Source: Tenacibaculum sp. MAR_2009_124 (GTDB lineage Bacteria; Bacteroidota; Bacteroidia; Flavobacteriales; Flavobacteriaceae). From it: 64,000 bases of DNA. Shown here piece after piece: positions 1 through 7,834 of this stretch (the stretch's first letter is position 1; each line of letters opens with the position of its first letter). The position numbers and the translations under genes were made by a program. Under the pieces are notes generated by a model. The model made no database searches and was not told the origin of the DNA. It worked only from the letters and a program-made list of their open reading frames with translations. The stretch spans positions 1,116,001 to 1,180,000 of the forward strand of contig NZ_FNSF01000005.1 of the NCBI RefSeq assembly GCF_900105455.1, read 5' to 3'.

Positions 1-813
1 ACAGGAAATCGTGAAAAAGTAGTCCTAGCAACCAAAATTGCTGGAGCTGGTGATTATACAGCGCATATTCGTAAAGATGGTTTTAGCAAACGAGCTATTG
101 AAGAGGCTGTTGAAGGTAGTTTACAACGATTGCAAACAGATTATATTGATTTGTATCAATTACACTGGCCAGAAAGAGGAGTTAACTGCTTTGGAGTTCG
201 TGAATATCCATATAAAGTTTCAGCGAAAGAAGCTGAAAATCATTTAGAGATTTTAGAAACTTTAAACAATTTTGTAAAGCAAGGAGTTATCAAGCACATT
301 GGTTTGTCTAATGAAACTCCTTGGGGAACAATGAAGTATTTGCAAACTTCTGAACAACATAACTTGCCTAGGCCTGTAACAATTCAGAACTCATACTCGT
401 TAATTCATCGTTCTTATGAATATGGAATGTCGGAGGTGTCTTTGCGAGAAGATATCGGTTTATTGGCGTATTCACCTTTAGCATTCGGGGTTTTATCTGG
501 AAAATATTTAGGAGATAAAAAGCCCGAAGGAGCACGTGTAACGCTATTTCCAAATTTTAGCAGGTACTCATCTTCTGAATCTGAAAAAGCGGTTGAAAAG
601 TATCAAAAAATCGCTCAAAAGCACAATTTAACATTGGCAGAATTGTCATTGGCTTATGTCAATCAATTACCTTTTGTTACCAGTAATATTATTGGTGCTA
701 CAAAAATGGATCAATTAAAAGAAAATATCAATTCTATTAATATTGATTTATCGGCAGATATTTTAAAAGAAATAGAAACGGTGCATAGTTTAATACCGAA
801 TCCAGCGCCTTAA
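1..813 (+). CDS. Tas-like aldo/keto reductase, 5' end outside window
   Basis: NADP-dependent aldo/keto reductase of the Tas group, cytosolic, natural substrate unknown. The reading frame is open from base 1, so the N-terminus with the catalytic Asp/Tyr lies upstream of the window. Visible are the strand and helix around TDYIDLYQLHWPERGVNCFG, the segment GLSNETPWGTMKYL, the substrate-side IQNSYSLIHRSYE, and a C-terminal cofactor-binding part (NIIGATKMDQLKENI) ending in PAP. These match E. coli Tas closely along the visible length as I remember it. An ATG at 130 is internal and is not a start. A hairpin terminator follows at 834-870. Confidence 0.9.
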   Translation, partial: TGNREKVVLATKIAGAGDYTAHIRKDGFSKRAIEEAVEGSLQRLQTDYIDLYQLHWPERGVNCFGVREYPYKVSAKEAENHLEILETLNNFVKQGVIKHIGLSNETPWGTMKYLQTSEQHNLPRPVTIQNSYSLIHRSYEYGMSEVSLREDIGLLAYSPLAFGVLSGKYLGDKKPEGARVTLFPNFSRYSSSESEKAVEKYQKIAQKHNLTLAELSLAYVNQLPFVTSNIIGATKMDQLKENINSINIDLSADILKEIETVHSLIPNPAP

Positions 814-833
814 TTTGTAGGTGTTTAAAGTAT

Positions 834-870
834 AAAAAAAGCGAGGATTAGTTAAAATTCTCGCTTTTTT
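834..870 (+). terminator. Intrinsic terminator after the aldo/keto reductase
   Basis: An A-rich arm with GCGAG pairs with CTCGC followed by six T, 21 bases after the stop codon. The flanking A and T runs make it usable in both directions. Confidence 0.75.
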
Positions 871-901
871 GTTTTTTGGTCTTAAACGTAGTGTATTACC
901 A

Positions 902-917
902 AGGCACTGTCATAAAA
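902..917 (+). repeat. Left terminal inverted repeat of the IS
   Basis: AGGCACTGTCATAAAA, pairing with 2533-2548 at 14 of 16 positions. It is directly preceded by ACCA. Confidence 0.85.
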
Positions 918-968
918 TAGCTAAACCCTTGTTTTTACGAGGGTTTTGTTGTATCTTATATTCATAAT

Positions 969-1008
969 AAACCCCGAAAATCACCAAAAAAGGTAAAAAA
1001 CGGGGTTT
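969..1008 (+). terminator. Hairpin upstream of the transposase
   Basis: AAACCCCG (969-976) pairs perfectly with CGGGGTTT (1001-1008). It sits between the left IS end and the transposase. Many insertion sequences carry such a hairpin to block read-in transcription from the host, which is the likely role here (inference). Confidence 0.5.
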
Positions 1009-1041
1009 CCATTTGTGTAATTATGAAAATACGAAGAATTT

Positions 1042-2379
1042 CTGAAATGCAACACCGCATTTCAATTTTTTCCCCTCAGTGAGAATTATGATGCTCATTA
1101 CACACGTTTTTTAGAGGGAGATTTGGGCAAAATCTATTCTGCTATTGATTGGGATGACTTGGTTACTACTTTAAATATTACTGAACAAAAAAAAGGGCGT
1201 AACTATCTTTTTAGCCCTAAAGGAAGACTTGGCTTGATGTTTTTAAAGCATTATGCCAATTGTTCGGATAGGAAAATGATTGAACAACTCAACTCAAATT
1301 TAGACTATCAATTTTTCTGCGATATAGAATTAGGTTTTGAACGTTTAACAAACTATAAAATAATAAGTCAAATACGTTGTGAATTAGCAGAGAAACTAGA
1401 TATTAATTTAGTAGAAAAAGTTCTTTTTAATTCTTGGAAAAATCATATTGATAGTACCGACCAAATCGTAATGGATGCTACTTGTTACGAAAGTGAAGTT
1501 CGTTATCCTACCATCCAGAAATTACTTTGGGAATCTGTTCACTGGTTGTACAATCAATTACGTAAAACTTGCTCCATCTTAGGAACTAAGATGATCAGAA
1601 GTAGATATAACAAGTGGAAAAAACGTTACCAAGGATTTAGTAAAATGCGAAGAAAAACCAAGTCTAAACGTACTTCATTAACCCGAGCTTTACTGAAGCT
1701 ATTAAGTAAGTTTATCGATTTTGAAAAGGAATTATCCAAGGCCTACAATATCGAGTTTAAGCCCTTGTATTATAAGCGAATCGACACAATCCAAAGAATT
1801 TACAAACAACAAAAAGATCATTTTGATACAGGAGAAAAAATCAAAGATAGAATTGTAAGTATTCATAAGGATTATATCCGTCCTATTGTTCGCGGAAAAG
1901 AAGTAAAGCCTGTTGAGTTTGGAGCAAAAGTTAACAAAGTTCAAATTGATGGAATTAGCTTTATAGAACATATTAATTTTAATGCGTTTCACGAAGGAAA
2001 CCGTTTTATACAAACAGTTCAAAAAGCGCAAGGGTTAACTCGAAAAAAGGTAAAAGTAGCCGGTGGAGATAAAATTTATGCTACCAATAAAAACAGAACA
2101 TATAGTAGCTCAAAAACCATACAGACAGACTTTATCCCCAAGGGTAGAAAACCTAAAAATCATAAAGAGAAAAAGCAACTTAGGGCTATCATTGCTAAAG
2201 AAAGAGCAACAAGATTAGAAGGCTCTTTTGGTAAGGATAAAGAACATTATCACCTACGGAAAATAAAAGCCAAAACAAAAAAGAATGAAATTCTATGGAT
2301 ATTCTTTGGTATACACACAGGAAATGCATTAGAAATTGGTCGAAGAAAAATAGCTCAAACAGACCAACAAATAGCCTAA
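1042..2379 (+). CDS. IS5/IS1182-like DDE transposase, start region apparently frameshifted
   Basis: Transposase with an N-terminal DUF772-like part and a C-terminal DDE fold. Catalytic candidates are the Asp in QIVMDATCYESEVRYP, the Asp in AGGDKIYATNKNRTY, and the Glu in TRLEGSFGKDKEHYHL. The basic middle segment (WKKRYQGFSKMRRKTK) is typical of this group. The frame is clearly coding well upstream of the first TTG (1123): FQFFPLSENYDAHYTRFLEG is in frame from 1060. It has no ATG, only a CTG at 1042, and is closed by TGA at 1024. An ATG at 1023 is out of frame. Two extra A in the run at 1026-1029 would join ATG to the frame. The gene may therefore be inactivated or use an unusual start. Confidence 0.75.
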   Translation: MKCNTAFQFFPLSENYDAHYTRFLEGDLGKIYSAIDWDDLVTTLNITEQKKGRNYLFSPKGRLGLMFLKHYANCSDRKMIEQLNSNLDYQFFCDIELGFERLTNYKIISQIRCELAEKLDINLVEKVLFNSWKNHIDSTDQIVMDATCYESEVRYPTIQKLLWESVHWLYNQLRKTCSILGTKMIRSRYNKWKKRYQGFSKMRRKTKSKRTSLTRALLKLLSKFIDFEKELSKAYNIEFKPLYYKRIDTIQRIYKQQKDHFDTGEKIKDRIVSIHKDYIRPIVRGKEVKPVEFGAKVNKVQIDGISFIEHINFNAFHEGNRFIQTVQKAQGLTRKKVKVAGGDKIYATNKNRTYSSSKTIQTDFIPKGRKPKNHKEKKQLRAIIAKERATRLEGSFGKDKEHYHLRKIKAKTKKNEILWIFFGIHTGNALEIGRRKIAQTDQQIA

Positions 2380-2468
2380 AATAAAATCTTAGTATTTTTT
2401 TCATGGGAGAGCTACGTCTTGTAGGTACGTTTTTAGGAGATTCAATCAATAAAACCTCTTTTAAACAG

Positions 2469-2508
2469 AAATAGAGGATAGAATTTATATAATTTTATCC
2501 TCTATTTT
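2469..2508 (+). terminator. Transposase terminator hairpin
   Basis: A perfect 12-bp stem, AAATAGAGGATA (2469-2480) with its complement at 2496-2507, lies inside the IS just before the right inverted repeat. Confidence 0.6.
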
Positions 2509-2532
2509 CAATGTATTTTAAAAAATAGACTG

Positions 2533-2548
2533 TTTTCTGAAAGTGCCT
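2533..2548 (-). repeat. Right terminal inverted repeat of the IS
   Basis: Reverse complement AGGCACTTTCAGAAAA. It is directly followed by ACCA (2549-2552), the same four bases that precede the left end. Confidence 0.85.
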
Positions 2549-2686
2549 ACCAACGCTAAGACTCAAATTATTAAGATTCTCTCTTGTTTAGAGAATTATA
2601 TTGATTGGAAATATCAACGCTAGTTTAATACCTTTAGTTGAATATTACATTTTCTAAAGAGATACCCTAAATCAGCTCCTTTTTCA

Positions 2687-3655
2687 TTAATATCCTATTT
2701 TTTTACGTAGCCTTTGTAAAACATCTTTAGCAACTTTTCTGGCTTTATCAGCTCCAATAGCTAAGGCTTCGTCAATTTCATGGCGGTTTTCCATGTAATG
2801 GTTATATGCTGATCTAACGTCGGCAAACTGCTCTATAATCAATTCATATAAAGCTTGTTTTGCATGTCCGTAACCGTAATTTCCACCTTCATAGTTCGCT
2901 CTCATCTCAGCAATTTGCTTTTCATTGGCTAAGAGTTTATACAAAGCAAAAACATTATCAGTATCTGGGTTTTTGGGTTCTTCTAAAGGTGTACTATCCG
3001 TTTGAATACCCATAATTTGCTTTCTAAGCTTTTTATCTGGCAAGAAAATATTAATGACATTATTTCTCGACTTACTCATTTTTTCGCCATCAATCCCAGG
3101 AATTAACTTAGTTTCTTCATTAATCTTAGCTTCTGGTGGAACCAACGTTTCTCCAACAATATTATTAATTCTGTTGGCTACATCTCGTGAAATTTCTAAA
3201 TGCTGTAATTGATCTTTACCAACAGGAACTATTTCAGCATCATATAACAAAATATCGGCAGCCATTAACATTGGGTAAGAAAATAATCCCGCATTAACAT
3301 CGGCTAAACGATCCGCTTTATCTTTAAAACTATGAGCTAAGGTGAGTCTTTGGAAAGGAAAATAACAACTTAAATACCAAGATAACTCAGCAACTTCTGG
3401 AATATCACTTTGACGGTAGAATACTGTTTTATTAATATCAATACCACAAGCAAGCCAAGTTGCAGCAACACTATAGGTATTTTCGCGCAGTTGCTCCCCG
3501 TCTTTAATCTGTGTTAAAGAGTGCATATCTGCAATAAAAATAAAAGATTCATTGTTTGAGTCATTCGCCATTTGAATAGCAGGTAAAATAGCTCCCAATA
3601 AATTTCCTAAGTGTGGTGTTCCTGTACTTTGAACTCCAGTTAAAATTCTCGCCAT
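2687..3655 (-). CDS. trpS: Tryptophan--tRNA ligase
   Basis: Class I aminoacyl-tRNA synthetase that charges tRNA-Trp with tryptophan using ATP in the cytosol. The product is 322 residues, normal for bacterial TrpRS. The N-terminus ARILTGVQSTGTPHLGNLLG carries the HIGH-type motif in its TrpRS form (TPHLGN). KMSKSRNN near residue 193 is the second ATP-binding signature, and the Trp-pocket region ADMHSLTQ/MAADILLYDAEIVPVGKDQ is present. The ATG at 3655 gives the standard N-terminus. It is a single gene diverging from the acyltransferase at 3844. The 188-bp gap between them holds repeated motifs described among the findings. Confidence 0.97.
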   Translation of the reverse strand: MARILTGVQSTGTPHLGNLLGAILPAIQMANDSNNESFIFIADMHSLTQIKDGEQLRENTYSVAATWLACGIDINKTVFYRQSDIPEVAELSWYLSCYFPFQRLTLAHSFKDKADRLADVNAGLFSYPMLMAADILLYDAEIVPVGKDQLQHLEISRDVANRINNIVGETLVPPEAKINEETKLIPGIDGEKMSKSRNNVINIFLPDKKLRKQIMGIQTDSTPLEEPKNPDTDNVFALYKLLANEKQIAEMRANYEGGNYGYGHAKQALYELIIEQFADVRSAYNHYMENRHEIDEALAIGADKARKVAKDVLQRLRKKIGY

Positions 3656-3699
3656 GGATTATTATATAAAATTGGTTATATCTGGTTTGTTAAAAAAAC

Positions 3700-3740
3700 A
3701 CAACTAATTTTATCATACTCAATGGAATAAAATTGGTTGT
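3700..3740. repeat. Inverted repeat between trpS and the acyltransferase gene
   Basis: ACAACTAATTTTAT (3700-3713) and ATAAAATTGGTTGT (3727-3740) are inverted copies with one G-T type mismatch. Related copies of the same motif lie at 3665-3678 and 3764-3775. It could be an operator or simply an AT-rich hairpin. Confidence 0.4.
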
Positions 3741-3830
3741 AATTGATCCTTTAAAATCTTATGCAATTAGTTTTATTATAACACAAGAGGGCAAAAATAA
3801 GCTTTAAATTTATCAAACGAAAGAAATTAC

Positions 3831-3838
3831 TACATTCG
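3831..3838 (+). promoter_or_regulatory. Candidate -7 box for the acyltransferase gene
   Basis: TACATTCG resembles the Bacteroidota -7 consensus TAnnTTTG with one mismatch. It lies only five bases before the ATG at 3844, so the transcript would have almost no leader. No matching -33 TTG is seen. Confidence 0.35.
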
Positions 3839-3843
3839 CAGTT

Positions 3844-4608
3844 ATGAAGTATTTTAAAATTCCTTTTCTTTTAATTTGGAGGCTTTGGTTTTACGTATTA
3901 ATGTTTAGTACAATTTTGATAATGATGCCATTGCTTTTAGTGCTCACTTCAAATGAAAAATACTATCCAACATTTTGGAAAACAATAAGAGCATGGTCTT
4001 TTTTATTGGTATATGGAATGGGGTTTCGATTAAAAATTGAAAGAGATGAACGAATCGAAAAGGATAAAAGTTACCTTTTTATTGCGAATCATGCCTCTAT
4101 GATTGATCCTTGGATTATGATTATTCTAAGCAAGAATCCTATTGTTTTTATCGGAAAAAAAGAATTGGTAAAAATTCCTGTTTTCGGTTTCTTCTACAAA
4201 AAAGTAGTAATTATGGTTGATAGAGGTTCAGATAAAAGTAGAAAACGAGTTTATAAAATGGCTAAGGAAAAGTTAAAAAATGGAACCAGTGTTGGTATCT
4301 TCCCTGAAGGACTTGTGCCAGAAGAGGAAATAGTGTTAGCCCCGTTTAAAAATGGAGCATTTAGCTTAGCTATTGAACATAAAATACCTATTGTGCCTCA
4401 GGTTTATTACGATAGCAAGCGGTTTTTTTCTTGGAATATTTACAAAGGAGGACCTGGTGTGATCAGGATAAAACAAGGGCGTTTTATAGAAACAGGCCAC
4501 AAAGAAATAAGCGATAGAAAAGAATTAAGAAGACAGGCATATGATATGATTTATCATGAATTAAGTAATGATAAACGATATATGGATGATACAAACAAAA
4601 AGTTTTAA
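3844..4608 (+). CDS. plsC: 1-acyl-sn-glycerol-3-phosphate acyltransferase
   Basis: Transfers a fatty acyl chain to lysophosphatidic acid to make phosphatidic acid for phospholipid synthesis at the inner membrane. The 254-residue protein starts with a hydrophobic anchor (residues 5-38). It carries the HX4D catalytic motif in IANHASMIDPW (about residues 78-88), the GKKEL block, and the acceptor motif IFPEG (about 153-157). Length and motif spacing are those of the LPLAT/AGPAT family. It stands alone, diverging from trpS. The assignment to PlsC and not another acyltransferase of the fold rests on the motifs only. Confidence 0.88.
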   Translation: MKYFKIPFLLIWRLWFYVLMFSTILIMMPLLLVLTSNEKYYPTFWKTIRAWSFLLVYGMGFRLKIERDERIEKDKSYLFIANHASMIDPWIMIILSKNPIVFIGKKELVKIPVFGFFYKKVVIMVDRGSDKSRKRVYKMAKEKLKNGTSVGIFPEGLVPEEEIVLAPFKNGAFSLAIEHKIPIVPQVYYDSKRFFSWNIYKGGPGVIRIKQGRFIETGHKEISDRKELRRQAYDMIYHELSNDKRYMDDTNKKF

Positions 4609-4684
4609 TATTTTTGCAAACGATTTTTTTGGAAAGTAGCAGTCTAAACCTGTGATTTATTGCAGTTTTATTTCTTTTTTGATG

Positions 4685-4706
4685 AGGAATTTAAGAAAAA
4701 ATTCCT
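4685..4706. other. Small hairpin downstream of the acyltransferase gene
   Basis: AGGAATTT and AAATTCCT pair around a short loop in the 242-bp gap between the acyltransferase and the response regulator. There is no clear T tract, so a terminator role is uncertain. Confidence 0.35.
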
Positions 4707-4853
4707 TATATTTAAGACTGATACTTAAAGATAAAAGCTTTTAGAAGCAAAGCGAACCTTAATATGAAAACAAGTGTTGTGCCTTTTTTCATATTGCACG
4801 AACGCTGTGTTTACTCCCCCACATTATAATAGTCTTGATACAATGTAATATTG

Positions 4854-5579
4854 ATGAGTAAACGTATGATAAAGATTGTCTTGATTGATGATGAGAATGA
4901 TGCTTTAGAGGCATTAGAGTGGAAAATAAGGAAGTGTAGACCAAATGAAGATTTGAACATTGTAAAATGTAGTTCTCCCGTTGTGGCGTCTGATATAATT
5001 AGAAAAATAAAGCCTGATATTGTTTTTTTAGATATCCAAATGTTAGAAATGGACGGTTTTGCCTTTTTAAATAATTTTCCAAATAGAGGATTTGATGTGG
5101 TTTTTACAACGGCCCATGATGAGTATGGTGTGAAGGCAGTAAAGGCGAATGCTTTAGACTACCTTTTAAAACCAATTGACTTAGATGAGTTGCAACTTAC
5201 TTTTGAAAAAGTTAAAAAGCGATTTTATTATAAACAAAGAGACGCCAAAGTAGTAAATAAGATAAATATTTCTGCCGATGGGAAGGTGTATTTAATTGAT
5301 AAAGAAGATGTGGTTTATTTGAAAGCTGATAAAAGTTACACAACTGTTTTTTTGACTGAAGATAGAAGAATAGTTGCTACCAAAACTTTAAAAGAAGTTC
5401 AAAAAAAGTTTTCTTTTCCTGAGTTTTATAGAGTACATAATTCTTATGTGATTAATTTGAATTGTGTAACAGAGTACAATAGAGGTTCAAGTGAATTGAC
5501 CTTAATCGATGGAACGGTTGTAAGTGTAAGTAGGCGTAAGAAGAGTGAGTTGGTGGAAATGTTACAATTGGATAAATAA
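4854..5579 (+). CDS. LytTR-family response regulator
   Basis: Two-component response regulator of the LytR/AlgR type: an N-terminal receiver domain (about residues 6-118) and a C-terminal LytTR DNA-binding domain (about 145-240). Acidic residues DDEND, phospho-acceptor Asp in PDIVFLDIQM (about residue 60) and the switch Lys in DYLLKPID are all present. The LytTR part is recognised from FYRVHNSYVINL and VVSVSRRKKSEL. The frame opens at a TTG (4851), but the ATG at 4854 directly after it is the likelier start, with another ATG at 4866. The stop is 3 bp before the sensor kinase, so the two are cotranscribed and should form a cognate pair. Stimulus unknown. Confidence 0.93.
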   Translation: MSKRMIKIVLIDDENDALEALEWKIRKCRPNEDLNIVKCSSPVVASDIIRKIKPDIVFLDIQMLEMDGFAFLNNFPNRGFDVVFTTAHDEYGVKAVKANALDYLLKPIDLDELQLTFEKVKKRFYYKQRDAKVVNKINISADGKVYLIDKEDVVYLKADKSYTTVFLTEDRRIVATKTLKEVQKKFSFPEFYRVHNSYVINLNCVTEYNRGSSELTLIDGTVVSVSRRKKSELVEMLQLDK

Positions 5580-5582
5580 TTA

Positions 5583-6914
5583 ATGCTTCTTGATATAACT
5601 TCTGGTTTTTATTCTTGGATAAGAGGAGGGCTTTCTGTTCTCTTCATTTATCATTTTATCTTTTATTTATTGAATAGAGATAGGCTTAATAAGTACTATA
5701 GTATTTATTTATTTTGTATTGTGGTATATCTAACCAGAGACGTTTTTGAAAATCAAACTGTGGTGTTATTTTATCAATACATCAGTTTTTCAATTCAATA
5801 CATCGCGTATTTTTATTTTATCCAGTTTTGTAGGAGTTTAATTAGAAGTCAAAGAGGTTTTATAAAGCTAGATGTTATCGCTAGAAAATTTTCTTGGATG
5901 CTTATTTTTTTTGCATTGATACTTATAGTTGTTCAGTTTTTTTATGGATTTGAAATTCAAAAAAAAGTGGTAGCTTTTTCTGTGCCCTTTGCTTCAATTT
6001 GTTCTTTGTTCGTTTTTTATATGCTGGTTAAAAGTAAATCAAAGCATTCGGTGTATTTGTTAATTGGGAGCGTTTTTTTTCTTATTGCAGCAAATATAAG
6101 CTCAATAAAAATGATGAAAGGAGAGTATTACCTGATAGATTTGCCTGTGCATAGAATGTTTTATTATTTCATAGGAGCGTTTACACAGAGTATAATATTT
6201 ACTGCATTAATCAGCGGGTACTTGAAAGAAATCTTTGAAAAAAAGCAGCAAGCAGAATTGAACTTATTAAAGCAAAAAAACCAAATAGCTCAGTTAAAAA
6301 TGGTTGCTCTTAAAAGTCAGATGAATCCACACTTTTTGTTTAATTCATTAAACTCTATTAATAGTTATGTGATTCAAAATAAAGTTGATGAGGCTTCTAA
6401 TTTTATTACAAAATTTTCCATACTTATTAGAAAAGTTCTGCAAGTAACAAATGAGAATTCAATTAGTTTAGAAGAAGAGTTGGAGATACTATCAGTTTAT
6501 ATAAAGCTTGAACAAATGAGACTTAAAAATGGATTTAGCATTGAGACTCAAATTGATGAAAGCATTGAGGTCTCTAAGTTGAGAGTAGTTCCTCTTTTTT
6601 TACAACCGTTTATAGAGAATGCCATTTGGCATGGATTGAGTTTTAAAGAAGGAGAGAAAAAGATTAAACTCTCAATTTATAAACTAGGTGAAATGGTTCG
6701 GGTTTTAATAAGAGACAATGGAATTGGAATAAAAAGAAGTAAGAGCAGACGTTTAAATAAGAGTTCTGATAGAAAATCGTTTGGAATTAGTATTGTAAAA
6801 GAACGAATGGAAATTATGTATGGAAAAACTGTTGATATTCGTATTAAAGACTTAAAGGATGGTAAAGAAACAGGAACTCAAATTTCTATTGTTTTTCCTT
6901 TAAAATTAGCTTAA
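5583..6914 (+). CDS. LytS-type membrane sensor histidine kinase
   Basis: Sensor kinase with about six to seven hydrophobic segments (residues 10-220), a short coiled linker rich in Lys/Gln/Glu, then the His_kinase domain with the phospho-acceptor His in SQMNPHFLFNSLNSINSYV (about residue 250). A HATPase domain follows, with N-box LQPFIENAIWHG, G1 box RDNGIGI and G2 box FGISIVKERMEIMYG. It is the expected partner of the LytTR regulator encoded 3 bp upstream. The membrane sensor has no extracytoplasmic domain of notable size, so the signal may be sensed within the membrane. A terminator follows at 7075-7105. Confidence 0.92.
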   Translation: MLLDITSGFYSWIRGGLSVLFIYHFIFYLLNRDRLNKYYSIYLFCIVVYLTRDVFENQTVVLFYQYISFSIQYIAYFYFIQFCRSLIRSQRGFIKLDVIARKFSWMLIFFALILIVVQFFYGFEIQKKVVAFSVPFASICSLFVFYMLVKSKSKHSVYLLIGSVFFLIAANISSIKMMKGEYYLIDLPVHRMFYYFIGAFTQSIIFTALISGYLKEIFEKKQQAELNLLKQKNQIAQLKMVALKSQMNPHFLFNSLNSINSYVIQNKVDEASNFITKFSILIRKVLQVTNENSISLEEELEILSVYIKLEQMRLKNGFSIETQIDESIEVSKLRVVPLFLQPFIENAIWHGLSFKEGEKKIKLSIYKLGEMVRVLIRDNGIGIKRSKSRRLNKSSDRKSFGISIVKERMEIMYGKTVDIRIKDLKDGKETGTQISIVFPLKLA

Positions 6915-7074
6915 TACAAATTGGTAAACACCAGTTATTGCTTGATGTTAGTTGTTTGTTTAAGTTTTTCTTCCAATGGCATAATTCATAGAAAATGAAG
7001 TGTAATCTTTTGTAATTTAGAAACATGAAAAGAAAGGGATTGTGATTTTAGGGGGAACTCACAGTTTTATTCGA

Positions 7075-7106
7075 GAAAAGATCAAGAATTGCTTGGTCTT
7101 TTCTTT
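7075..7106 (+). terminator. Terminator of the two-component operon
   Basis: GAAAAGATCAAG (7075-7086) pairs with CTTGGTCTTTTC (7092-7103) with one G-T pair, and TTTAT follows. Confidence 0.7.
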
Positions 7107-7154
7107 ATAATACGAAATTTAGAAGAAGAATATGAATTCTTGGATTATAACTTG

Positions 7155-7187
7155 AAAATGGTAGTACTTAATAGTACTACCATTTTT
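7155..7187. terminator. Bidirectional terminator overlapping the CYTH stop codon
   Basis: AAAATGGTAGTACT (7155-7168) and its perfect complement (7173-7186) enclose TTAA-like loop bases, with T on the plus side and A/T on both flanks. On the minus strand the TAG stop of the CYTH gene (7177-7179) lies inside the stem. It separates convergent transcription from the kinase operon. Confidence 0.75.
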
Positions 7188-7647
7188 TGTAAGGTAATTT
7201 GCTTAAGTTGGAATTATAATATTTAATGTCACCAGTAACCTCTTTCGCTAGCCAATCTGGTTTTGAGAAAAATTCATTTTCAGAATTGAGTTCAATTTCG
7301 GCAACTATTAAACCTTCATTATCACCTAAAAATTTATCTACTTCGTAAGTATGTGCTTCTGTTTTTACTAAATATCTGAATTTTTCAATAATGCCTTCTT
7401 CACATAAATCAAATAAACTATCAGCTTCTGATTTGCTTATTTGTTTTTCCCATTCAAATCGCGTAGTTCCTTCTTTATTTGAAGGTCCTTTTATAGTTAA
7501 AAAACCTTCATCATCTTTTATTCTAACTCTAACAACACGTTCTTTATCAGAATTCAGAAAACCTTGCTTGATATAAACTTTTTTAAATGCGTAGGTTTCA
7601 AAGTTATTGGAAGAAACCAAGAATTTACGTTCAATTTCTACAGACAT
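7177..7647 (-). CDS. CYTH-domain protein (triphosphatase-type fold)
   Basis: The 156-residue protein belongs to the CYTH superfamily, which includes inorganic triphosphatases and class IV adenylate cyclases. The family signature EIERKFLV is at residues 4-11. Further charged tunnel positions are seen in RVRIKDDEGFLTIKGP, TRFEWEKQI, KFRYLV, YEVDKF and LIVAEIEL, ending with TGDIKYYNSNLS. Stand-alone CYTH proteins of this length usually hydrolyse tripolyphosphate, but the substrate cannot be read from sequence. It diverges from porZ, with which it shares the upstream region. Confidence 0.88.
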   Translation of the reverse strand: MSVEIERKFLVSSNNFETYAFKKVYIKQGFLNSDKERVVRVRIKDDEGFLTIKGPSNKEGTTRFEWEKQISKSEADSLFDLCEEGIIEKFRYLVKTEAHTYEVDKFLGDNEGLIVAEIELNSENEFFSKPDWLAKEVTGDIKYYNSNLSKLPYKKW

Positions 7648-7834
7648 AAAAAATCAAATTTGTACGAATGTACTGCTTTTTAGCGTTAATAATAATATCT
7701 TTGATGTTAGGACAAAATGTTTAAGAATAAATATTACCTATGTTGCTGGTTTTTGGGCTTGGCAATTTGGTATGGTTAGACTAAAATTTACGTCATTCAT
7801 CTTTGAAACTAAATATTTAAATCAAGTTGTACAA

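Larger units (their letters stand above)
902..2548 (+). mobile_element. Complete insertion sequence, IS5/IS1182-like, 1647 bp
   Basis: The element is bounded by imperfect terminal inverted repeats: left 902-917 AGGCACTGTCATAAAA, right 2533-2548, whose reverse complement is AGGCACTTTCAGAAAA (14 of 16 match). It is flanked by the direct repeat ACCA at 898-901 and 2549-2552, which reads as a 4-bp target duplication. Inside is one transposase gene, with a GC-rich hairpin ahead of it (969-1008) and a 12-bp perfect hairpin behind it (2469-2507). It lies in an intergenic region between the aldo/keto reductase and trpS, so no gene appears to have been broken. Intact ends and target duplication suggest a fairly recent insertion. 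Confidence 0.88.

Noticed and set aside
1023..1080. Short frame MKIRRISEMQ as a separate IS gene
   Set aside because: Nineteen codons only; better read as the displaced start of the transposase.
7607..7834. Extended N-terminus for porZ
   Set aside because: The extension overlaps the opposite-strand CYTH gene and hides the signal peptide; the GTG at 7835 is more consistent.
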